Positions 4,613 through 9,402 of a stretch of DNA of 9,402 nt are shown piece after piece; positions within the stretch are counted from its first letter, which is position 1, and the number at the start of each line of letters is the position of its first letter. This DNA is from Candidatus Aenigmatarchaeota archaeon. GTDB lineage: Archaea; Aenigmatarchaeota; Aenigmatarchaeia; PWEA01; B50-G16. The notes under the pieces are model-generated. The model was given only the letters and a program-made list of their open reading frames with translations, did not search any database and had not been told where the DNA came from. The position numbers were made by a program, and so were the translations under genes. The stretch spans positions 1 to 9,402 of the forward strand of contig QMZU01000019.1 of NCBI GenBank assembly GCA_003663345.1, written 5' to 3'.

Positions 4613-5030
4613 ACCTCTTTCCCCACTCCTCTATACTTTCTTTAAGCTCCTCCTCTATTTCTTTTGCTCTCTCCTCCATCTCACGTATCTTCTGTTTAGT
4701 TAATGGGTGTGGTTTAGGTAGTCTAAGCATTCTCAACTTACGTCTTTTAGCAAGTTCCACTATCTGGTCATACGATATGATATAGTCAACATATAATATG
4801 ACATGTACACCATCCTCCTCATCTCTACTATCTACTGATGTCTCCATCTTCACTTTCAGTCCAATTCCTAACAGGTGTCTATATCTATATTCTGCAAAGT
4901 TTTGTATTTGTAATATTTGTTGAATTATATAGTCAGTTATATCACGTTTTGTAAGTGAAATTTCAAATGGTGATACCTTAACCTTTTCAAGATCTTTTTC
5001 AAGATCACGTGTTTTATCAGATGATGTCAT
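4605..5030 (-). CDS. Hypothetical protein with coiled-coil C-terminus, first gene of minus-strand operon
   Basis: The 141-residue product has three parts: a charged N-terminus containing the duplicated DLEK-DLEK (residues 9-16), a mixed alpha/beta middle (about 20-95, with LLGIGLKVKMETSV and GVHVILYVDYIISYDQI strands), and a basic hinge KRRKLRMLRLPKPHP followed by a strongly charged helix (111-137) likely to form a coiled coil. No known family is recognised. ATG 5030 lies about 26-30 bases after a minus-strand TATA-like GTCTATATGG (5057-5066), so the mRNA is nearly leaderless. Its stop overlaps the RHH start. The operon is divergent from the capsid gene with only 79 bases between the starts. 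Confidence 0.78.
   Translation of the reverse strand: MTSSDKTRDLEKDLEKVKVSPFEISLTKRDITDYIIQQILQIQNFAEYRYRHLLGIGLKVKMETSVDSRDEEDGVHVILYVDYIISYDQIVELAKRRKLRMLRLPKPHPLTKQKIREMEERAKEIEEELKESIEEWGKRYG
4983..5006 (-). repeat. 12-bp tandem duplication in codon phase
   Basis: Read on the minus strand, GATCTTGAAAAA (5006-4995) is followed directly by GATCTTGAAAAG (4994-4983). The units share 11 of 12 bases, both encode DLEK, and the one difference is a silent third position. Confidence 0.9.
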
Positions 5031-5056
5031 GTTTACACCACGCTAATGATCGGAGT

Positions 5057-5066
5057 CCATATAGAC
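5057..5066 (-). promoter_or_regulatory. TATA-like promoter of the minus-strand operon
   Basis: Read on the minus strand the sequence is GTCTATATGG. Initiation would be near 5034, four bases before ATG 5030, giving an essentially leaderless mRNA. It lies only a few bases from the capsid-gene promoter, so one bound factor could affect both. Confidence 0.55.
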
Positions 5067-5069
5067 TAT

Positions 5070-5089
5070 GAAATATTTGATATTAAAAT
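5070..5089 (+). promoter_or_regulatory. Capsid-gene promoter region
   Basis: Two AT-rich boxes, AAATATTT (5071-5078) and TATTAAAA (5081-5088), precede the capsid ATG at 5110. The first would start a message near 5101 that includes GTGAG (5102-5106). The second would give a leaderless mRNA starting at or next to the ATG. I cannot decide between them. Confidence 0.6.
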
Positions 5090-5109
5090 GTAACTTTAAT
5101 CGTGAGACC

Positions 5110-5484
5110 ATGCCCCTGTATAGGACTGGTATAGATATGTTCAAAAAGTGGCAAAAGAAGTACAACCCAACAGTGATAGGAACTAGGTTCACTGATGTCA
5201 CTGATGTAGCAACTGAGAGAGCACAGGCAGGTCTTAACTATGTACACACCGTCAGAGAGTTAGTCAGACCAATACTTGATGAGTATGGTATAACTGGTGG
5301 TCTCAAGGCTACCTACCTAGCCTTCGCTCTAGCCCTGTGGAGACATATAGTGAGGAGCAAGGGTGAGGCAGCCAAGAAGATAGCTAGCGGTCTAAAGTCC
5401 TACTTCGTAACTTCATACGGTCTAGACCCAGCGGTCTGTGACGAGATAATCAACGTAGTCGTAGGATGGGCAATACCCTACTAG
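5110..5484 (+). CDS. Rudivirus major capsid protein
   Basis: The 124-residue protein matches the SIRV/ARV coat protein in my memory: KKWQKKYNPTVIGTRFTDV near the N-terminus, EYGITGGLKATYLAFALALW in the middle (residues 58-77), and AKKIASGLKSYFVTSYGLDP (88-107), corresponding to SIRV ...QYGITG..A.Y... and ..GLK.YY..... Family knowledge: such proteins pair as helical-bundle dimers that wrap A-form DNA in the rod. It is about ten residues shorter than SIRV (134). Start: in-frame ATG 5068 would add 14 residues but lies before the TATA boxes, whereas ATG 5110 follows them directly and gives the family N-terminus (MPLYRTGIDMFKKW). It is followed by T-rich sequence and then the glycosyltransferase gene, and is divergent from the minus-strand operon. 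Confidence 0.92.
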   Translation: MPLYRTGIDMFKKWQKKYNPTVIGTRFTDVTDVATERAQAGLNYVHTVRELVRPILDEYGITGGLKATYLAFALALWRHIVRSKGEAAKKIASGLKSYFVTSYGLDPAVCDEIINVVVGWAIPY

Positions 5485-5560
5485 AGTGACTGGGTAACTT
5501 TGTAACAAACGATACAAGGGCTCTCAAAGAGTACACGGATTACCCTAACCTTCAAAATAA

Positions 5561-5580
5561 CTTTTATTTCTCTCTTTTTC
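5561..5580 (+). promoter_or_regulatory. T-rich region: capsid transcript end and glycosyltransferase promoter
   Basis: CTTTTATTTC followed by TCTCTTTTTC lies 77-96 bases after the capsid stop and just before ATG 5596. The run is a plausible terminator for the abundant capsid mRNA, and CTTTTATTT (5561-5569) is placed correctly to be a TATA-like box with initiation near 5590. A nearby CCCTAAC (5544-5550) matches part of the inverted-repeat arm seen at 1586 and 8331, perhaps by chance. Confidence 0.5.
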
Positions 5581-5595
5581 GTTTAGTTCTCATGT

Positions 5596-6642
5596 ATGAG
5601 GATAGGGATTATTACGTCTAAGGCTACATCTCTCAGGAATGTGGCTCGGGATATAGCCTCAGTTTCTATGATGTATAAGCATGTGCCAAGACTCCTAGAC
5701 TTTGTCGAAGAGCCTACATCAATAGGGGAGTTATGCGACGGTTGTATTCTCATATATCCAGCATCGCCCCTATACTGTGCTCCACAATTCCTTTTCTATC
5801 GAGACTTCAAGCTCTATGTAGGGAAACCTATAATCTTCTATACAACAATAGAGGGAAGACCATCAAGAAAGCACATTAAATTATGGATGACAAGGGATGT
5901 AGAATTCATAGCAAACTCAAAATATGTATTTGATAAGCTTGTAGAGGCTGGTTTTAATGTAATAGATGTAATCCCTCATGGAATCCTACTAAATCAGATC
6001 AGAAAAGCCGAGAAGATGATACCAATAGTCAGGAAACACCTAGAGAAACTACATGGGGACAAGGTCGTATTTGGAGCAGTAGCCTTCTACCACCCAAGGA
6101 AAGGATTAGACCTCTTAGCAGAAGCCACAGCCCTCCTCTCAAAGAAAAGGAAGGACTTTGTAGTACACCTCATTACCTCACCACAAGCTAAGAAGTATCT
6201 ACCAGTACTCGATAACCTCTACATAGATACAGTATTCGGAATGAGGAGTAGAGAGGATATACTAGCCTTCCTAGGAGCATGTGACTATGTAATAATACCA
6301 TCGTTAGCTGAGGGATTCGGACTACCACTCCTAGAGGCTAACGCAATGGGTACTCCATGCATATTCCCTGCCTATGAGCCCCTCATAGAAATAGGCGACA
6401 TGGAGAATAACCTCATCTTCGACTACAAGTACATTAAGCTAATGGATATAGGGGAGGGGATAGAGTTCGAGTTTCACATATATGATCCAAAGGACTTAGC
6501 CGACCAAATGAACTATGCAATCTATCTCAAGAGGAAACTAGAGAGAGAGTATAAAAAGAGGTGTGAGAAGGTAAGAGACGTCATAAGAAAGTTTAGTGCC
6601 GAAAAAGTTTATTCAAAACTCCTCAAGTATTTATCAGGGTAG
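5596..6642 (+). CDS. GT-B family glycosyltransferase (GT4-like)
   Basis: The 348-residue enzyme has a two-Rossmann-domain GT-B layout. The N-terminal domain (about 1-130) contains a strand start MRIGIITSKAT, ANSKYVFDKLVEAG (acceptor-side helix) and VIPHGI (125-130). The C-terminal nucleotide-sugar domain starts at GDKVVFGAVAFYHPRKGLDLL (R168-K169 contact the phosphates in relatives) and carries the E239-x7-E247 signature EGFGLPLLEANAMGTPCI. It likely transfers a sugar from a nucleotide donor in the cytoplasm. A glycosyltransferase after the capsid gene is a rudivirus trait as I recall it, and capsid glycosylation is the favoured idea, not shown here. Start: ATG 5596 is close to the expected initiation site near 5590; out-of-frame ATG 5592 opens only nine codons. 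Confidence 0.92.
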   Translation: MRIGIITSKATSLRNVARDIASVSMMYKHVPRLLDFVEEPTSIGELCDGCILIYPASPLYCAPQFLFYRDFKLYVGKPIIFYTTIEGRPSRKHIKLWMTRDVEFIANSKYVFDKLVEAGFNVIDVIPHGILLNQIRKAEKMIPIVRKHLEKLHGDKVVFGAVAFYHPRKGLDLLAEATALLSKKRKDFVVHLITSPQAKKYLPVLDNLYIDTVFGMRSREDILAFLGACDYVIIPSLAEGFGLPLLEANAMGTPCIFPAYEPLIEIGDMENNLIFDYKYIKLMDIGEGIEFEFHIYDPKDLADQMNYAIYLKRKLEREYKKRCEKVRDVIRKFSAEKVYSKLLKYLSG

Positions 6643-6646
6643 GCTC

Positions 6647-8023
6647 ATGGCTAGCAGGTACTATGAGCATAAGATAATGGAGTCCGTCAGGGAGAAGAGG
6701 AAATACTTTAGCAAGGTGCTCTCACTTAATGCTATGGATACTAATTATGATAGGGTCAGAGATACTGAGGACTGGTTCATAGAGTGGTCTTGGAGATATG
6801 GGTTACCCTTTATATGGCTTGACATACACTCACTCTTCATTTTCGGATTACAACCCTATGAGCTAGAGCCCTTCAACATAGACTTCCGCATAGAACTACC
6901 CTCAGTAGAGGAGTGGTTACAAGGTATCAAGCTCAAGTTTGAGAAGGTAGACCTTGGAGAGCTATGGAAACAGTTTAATGAGGAGATATTCCAAGAGATA
7001 GTGCCTCCTCAATTCGACTTTGATACCTTCGTATCAGAGAACATCTTAGAGGAGTTCCAGACAGACATCTCTAACCTACTGAACCGCAAGCTCATAGTGG
7101 GGAAAACTAAGTATGGGGAAGGTTACGTAGACCCCCCAGTCATCAGAGAGTTCCTGAGAGCCTCATTCTATGAGATATTCAGGAGAAGACCTGACTATGA
7201 GAGGCTCAAGAAGGTATTTGAGACCATATCTCAGAAGCTCGACATACATGAAGGAATTGTTGAGTCTGTATTCAACCGTATAGTCATGCATGATGTAATG
7301 ATAAAGGAGAACTTCATACTTGGTTACAACATACTGGGTTACTCAAAGCTATCCCCTAGAGGAAAGCACTCCTCAAAATTCCCCACACTCACATGGAGAG
7401 GAGAGGTATTCAATGTTGAATATACAAAGTTAGAAGAGCCCAATGCAGGTTTCATACTAGGAGTTACACCGCTAGGCTTTGGAGTGTTAATACCTAGGAA
7501 GTCTATATGGAAACCTACCAAGATAGGAGTCACTCCAAAGATAGTGTGGTTCATTGACTACAAGATGAGACATCTACACTATAGGTATAGGGCTACACAT
7601 CTTGGATTTGCTAACTATCAGAAACATGAGGAGATGTACAAGTACTACAAGAGCGAGAGAGCCGACCAGTACCACTCACTGAGAACCTTCATCTATCATA
7701 TAGAGTCTCTTGTGGAAAACCTCTTAGAAGGTAAGGGCATAGACCAGTTCAGGCTCAACATGTACAAGAGAGCCGTACTACAGCTCATAGGTCACAAGAA
7801 GAAGAGACATAGATGGGGCTATGGGGCTTACGAGTCAATGACTGATGAAGAGTTCAAGGAGTACTGGATAGACTACTGGGTTAAGCAAGGGTTAGACAAA
7901 AATACCCTTGTTAACTTATATAACTCGGTGTCAAAATGGTTGCCACATCTGAGGTATCACATGAAGGAGTTGGGAGAGAGCATAAGGAAGAAGAGAGAAC
8001 AACTAGCCAAGCTACTTTCGTGA
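6647..8023 (+). CDS. Minor virion structural protein (SIRV ORF488-like by position and size)
   Basis: The 458-residue protein begins MASRYYEHKIMESVREKRKY and is rich in Trp, Tyr, Phe, Lys and Glu, with alternating helical (about 85-215, 320-458) and beta-rich (about 235-310, e.g. FNVEYTKLEEPNAGFILGVTP) regions. No enzyme motif or membrane segment is seen. SIRV2 has a minor structural protein of 488 residues in this place after the glycosyltransferase; size, position and character fit, but I cannot check identity. Start: ATG 6647 lies five bases after the glycosyltransferase stop. An upstream in-frame GTG at 6596 would overlap that gene by 47 bases and is less likely. The end overlaps the next gene's GTG. 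Confidence 0.78.
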   Translation: MASRYYEHKIMESVREKRKYFSKVLSLNAMDTNYDRVRDTEDWFIEWSWRYGLPFIWLDIHSLFIFGLQPYELEPFNIDFRIELPSVEEWLQGIKLKFEKVDLGELWKQFNEEIFQEIVPPQFDFDTFVSENILEEFQTDISNLLNRKLIVGKTKYGEGYVDPPVIREFLRASFYEIFRRRPDYERLKKVFETISQKLDIHEGIVESVFNRIVMHDVMIKENFILGYNILGYSKLSPRGKHSSKFPTLTWRGEVFNVEYTKLEEPNAGFILGVTPLGFGVLIPRKSIWKPTKIGVTPKIVWFIDYKMRHLHYRYRATHLGFANYQKHEEMYKYYKSERADQYHSLRTFIYHIESLVENLLEGKGIDQFRLNMYKRAVLQLIGHKKKRHRWGYGAYESMTDEEFKEYWIDYWVKQGLDKNTLVNLYNSVSKWLPHLRYHMKELGESIRKKREQLAKLLS

Positions 8024-8259
8024 AGACCTATCAGCCTCCCGCACCAGCACCACAGCCAAGCCCACAAGAGGTTCAACTCAGAAAGGAGCTAAGCGATACG
8101 ATAACAGACATAATCTTTGATGCTCAGGATGTAGGCTTTGAGTTAGCAATGCTAGAGTGTCCAAATAGAGACAAATGTCCATTAGTGCAGAAGACAAGAG
8201 AACTCATAAAGAAGGTTAGAAAGCTAGTTGAGATACAGAGGAAGATGCCTCGCCCGTGA
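8020..8259 (+). CDS. Small protein with proline-rich N-terminus and helical core
   Basis: The 79-residue form starts MKTYQPPAPAPQPSPQEVQL, a flexible Pro/Ala/Gln tail, followed by helices LRKELSDTITDIIFDAQDVG and QKTRELIKKVRKLVEIQRK around a CPNRDKCP loop (Cys47, Cys53). The GTG at 8020 overlaps the stop of the preceding gene (GTGA), as in the minus-strand operon, and I favour it. An ATG at 7936, in the same frame and with GGTG nearby, would give 107 residues but overlap the upstream gene by 88 bases, and the extra sequence looks like an off-frame shadow. Position suggests a counterpart of the small gene (ORF95 in SIRV1, from memory) before the large virion protein. Function is unknown. Confidence 0.72.
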   Translation: MKTYQPPAPAPQPSPQEVQLRKELSDTITDIIFDAQDVGFELAMLECPNRDKCPLVQKTRELIKKVRKLVEIQRKMPRP

Positions 8260-8262
8260 ACC

Positions 8263-8286
8263 CCCTTCTCTTTACCTTTTATTTCT
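8263..8286 (+). terminator. Pyrimidine-rich transcript end
   Basis: CCCTTCTCTTTACC followed by TTTTATTTCT begins three bases after the stop at 8257-8259 and is almost wholly C and T. It leads directly into the second inverted-repeat cassette. The matching place before copy 1 has CCTCTTCTTTACC, so this pyrimidine lead-in is partly shared by both cassettes. Confidence 0.5.
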
Positions 8287-8342
8287 ATTAGGTGTTAGGG
8301 AGATATTTATCATTTAATCCACAACATTCACCCTAACACCAC
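8287..8342. repeat. Inverted-repeat cassette, copy 2 of 2
   Basis: The arms GGTGTTAGGG (8291-8300) and CCCTAACACC (8331-8340) are separated by 30 bases. As in copy 1, the left block reads ATTAGGTGTTAGGGAGATA and the right block TTCACCCTAACACCAC. The spacer middle is unrelated to copy 1, so selection appears to hold the arms and their distance. The right arm ends only about five bases before the TATA box of the gene at 8375, so a protein bound there would be expected to interfere with TBP/TFB. Confidence 0.85.
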
Positions 8343-8345
8343 TCT

Positions 8346-8355
8346 GTATATATAG
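8346..8355 (+). promoter_or_regulatory. TATA-box promoter for the gene at 8375
   Basis: GTATATATAG is a strong TATA box about 25 bases before ATG 8375, so transcription should start at or next to the ATG and give a leaderless mRNA. It drives the 87-residue gene and the large coupled gene after it. Confidence 0.75.
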
Positions 8356-8374
8356 CTGTGGTTATAAGAGTAAC

Positions 8375-8638
8375 ATGATGAGGCTCAAATATCTTGAACC
8401 CCTAATACCACCAGTATCCTTCAGGCTAGACCGTGCTATCGTTACAATTTACGAGGTTACAAAATCACAACTCATTAATGGCGAGAAATGGTATCATGTA
8501 TGCTTAGACATAAGGATAGGAAAGCACAGATCCCCCAGATTCTCACTAGATGTCAAAGACCTTAAAGACCTAAGGAGGAAACTTTTAGTAGAAATTTCAA
8601 AGTTTAAATTAATGATAATGCTAGGTGTTAAGCTATGA
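8375..8638 (+). CDS. Hypothetical small basic protein upstream of the large virion protein
   Basis: The 87-residue product starts MMRLKYLEPLIPPVSFRLDR. It contains strands (VSFRLDRAIVTIYEVT, KWYHVCLDIRIG), a basic loop KHRSPRF, and a C-terminal helix DLKDLRRKLLVEISKFKLMI. It is beta-rich and basic. No family is recognised. The start could be ATG 8375 or ATG 8378, since both sit at the predicted leaderless site. Its stop overlaps the ATG of the large gene at 8635 (ATGA), so the two are translated together and this protein may help assembly of the large one. Codons 61-66 contain a near-exact 9-bp duplication (KDL-KDL). Confidence 0.75.
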   Translation: MMRLKYLEPLIPPVSFRLDRAIVTIYEVTKSQLINGEKWYHVCLDIRIGKHRSPRFSLDVKDLKDLRRKLLVEISKFKLMIMLGVKL

Positions 8639-9402
8639 ATGATGGGGAATTCCTTAGGATTCCAGAAGATGAAGTTAGAAGGATAGCCGAATCCATAGCA
8701 GACGCATTACTTACTACAGAACCCTCAACAATAGGGCTCATAAACTCACTAGAAGAGTTAGAAGACCTTGAAAGGCTAGTATCCTCATGTGCTGGTATAA
8801 CAGACCCCATAGGACAACTAAAGAGCTGGTTATCTGATACCTTAAACTCAATAGCCTCATGGATAGCGGATACAGTATCCTCAGCCGTAAAGGGATTCAT
8901 AGATAGCCTATCAGGTACAATATCAGGGCTCATAGGCGGGTTAAGAGACTTCATATCCTCTATGATATCCTCAGTCCTCAGTGCAATAGCAGATCTAAAG
9001 AGCACGTTTAATGCAGTAGTCCTCAAGCCTATTGAGGAGATGATTAACAGGGCTATAGAGTTTGTATCAAAGATACCTGAGTTACTCAGACCCATAGAGA
9101 CAGCTATCTCAAATGCAATAAGCGGTATATCTTCCATAGTAAAAAGCGTATCAGAGCAGGTATCAAGCATGATAGCTACAATAGTAAATGAAGTGAAGAA
9201 GGCACTCAGTCCAATATTTGGAATAGCGAAGACATTACAGGATACGCTTACTGGCATGATCAGGAACATCACATCATGGATATCCTCAATTAAAGATACA
9301 CTAGCGGGAATGCTAGGCAACATAGCGTCAGTAATAGGGAAAATTGTTGACTCGCTCAGAGCCTCATTAGAAGGGGTCTTTCAGAGAATATCCTCTTGGT
9401 TA
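8635..9402 (+). CDS. Large helical virion/terminal-fibre protein (N-terminal part; continues past window)
   Basis: The frame opens at ATG 8635 and has no stop through base 9402, giving 256 codons of a longer protein. After an acidic N-terminus (MNDGEFLRIPEDEVRRIAES) it becomes a long run of amphipathic helices built from Ile, Ser, Ala, Leu and Val with regular Trp, Gly and Pro breaks, for example SWIADTVSSAVKGFIDSL and VSSMIATIVNEVKKAL. It resembles phage tape-measure or fibre proteins in composition. SIRV has a giant virion protein (about 1,060-1,070 residues) in this position, reported in virion ends; identity is by position and composition only. ATG overlaps the preceding stop. Another open frame on the opposite strand at 8628-9323 is an antisense shadow of this biased sequence. 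Confidence 0.82.
   Translation, partial: MNDGEFLRIPEDEVRRIAESIADALLTTEPSTIGLINSLEELEDLERLVSSCAGITDPIGQLKSWLSDTLNSIASWIADTVSSAVKGFIDSLSGTISGLIGGLRDFISSMISSVLSAIADLKSTFNAVVLKPIEEMINRAIEFVSKIPELLRPIETAISNAISGISSIVKSVSEQVSSMIATIVNEVKKALSPIFGIAKTLQDTLTGMIRNITSWISSIKDTLAGMLGNIASVIGKIVDSLRASLEGVFQRISSWL

Noticed and set aside
4503..4703. Plus-strand frame of hydrophobic residues
   Set aside because: It is the shadow of the minus-strand RHH and coiled-coil genes, whose Glu/Lys/Arg codons read as Leu/Ser/Phe on the other strand.
5068..5109. Upstream ATG adding 14 residues to the capsid protein
   Set aside because: It lies before the AT-rich promoter boxes, and the extension does not resemble the known coat-protein N-terminus.
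6596..6646. GTG start that would extend the minor virion protein by 17 residues into the glycosyltransferase gene
   Set aside because: It needs a 47-base overlap with no Shine-Dalgarno advantage, while ATG 6647 lies five bases after the previous stop.
7936..8019. ATG start extending the proline-rich protein by 28 residues
   Set aside because: It would overlap the virion gene by 88 bases and the added sequence looks like an off-frame reading. GTG 8020 gives a normal GTGA coupling. Not fully excluded, since GGTG lies near the ATG.
8628..9323. Long open frame on the minus strand opposite the large virion gene
   Set aside because: It is an antisense by-product of biased codons in the helical gene. 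The plus frame has an ATGA-coupled start and a rudivirus-like position, while the minus frame has no promoter and an unnatural composition.
1..9402. CRISPR array, tRNA, rRNA, insertion sequence or transposase
   Set aside because: I see no regularly spaced direct repeats, no cloverleaf with TTCGA arm, and no transposase motifs on either strand. The double cassette at 1541 and 8287 has no gene between its arms and no flanking target duplication.

Overview
The window looks like the central part of a rudivirus genome: a linear dsDNA, rod-shaped virus (order Ligamenvirales) that infects hyperthermophilic, acidophilic archaea of the Sulfolobales. The anchor is a 124-residue protein at 5110-5484. 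Its core matches, from memory, the SIRV/ARV major capsid protein: an NPTV segment, then EYGITG, then GLKSYFVTSYG. The order downstream also fits rudiviruses as I remember them: capsid gene, GT-B glycosyltransferase, a ~460-residue minor virion protein, a small protein, then a very large helical virion protein that runs off the right edge. Archaeal expression signals are consistent throughout. TATA boxes lie about 25 nt before leaderless or short-leader starts, GAGGTGA-type Shine-Dalgarno sequences precede internal genes, ATGA/GTGA overlaps are common, and gene ends are pyrimidine-rich. By eye G+C is about 40-45%, higher than the AT-rich SIRVs and nearer Acidianus-type rudiviruses; the host is inferred only.

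Layout. (1) 1-245: a minus-strand gene cut by the left edge, divergent from a plus-strand run with which it may share one palindromic TATA box. (2) 318-2655: seven small plus-strand genes, mostly regulatory or metal-binding by fold: a 44-residue protein, a LIM-like zinc protein, a winged-helix protein translationally coupled to a ribbon-helix-helix (RHH)-plus-helical protein, a tandem-RHH protein, a second likely winged-helix protein and a zinc ribbon. (3) 2656-2875: a noncoding, G+C-rich, strongly structured segment, the best candidate for an undescribed RNA. (4) 2876-4082: a transglutaminase-like (Cys-His-Glu) protein followed by a four-helix membrane protein. (5) 4137-5030: a three-gene minus-strand operon, including a 48-residue RHH protein that is easy to miss. 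It is divergent from the capsid gene across a short two-way promoter. (6) 5110-9402: the virion module.

The most notable signals outside genes are four. The first is the structured segment at about 2700-2840. The second is a repeated cassette at 1541-1597 and 8287-8342, in which ten-base inverted arms (GGTGTTAGGG / CCCTAACACC) lie 30-31 nt apart, each just before a TATA promoter. The third is a pair of codon-phased 12-bp tandem duplications inside genes (2061-2084 and 4983-5006), recalling the 12-bp indels known among SIRV1 variants. The fourth is the shared TATA palindrome at 275-284.

As a working picture, the left small genes and the minus-strand operon supply DNA-binding regulators, and the right half supplies capsid, glycosylation and terminal-fibre proteins. 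The repeated cassette could tie an RHH gene (1664) and the start of the large virion transcription unit (8375) to one control signal. That link is inference. No noncoding stretch exceeds 300 bases.
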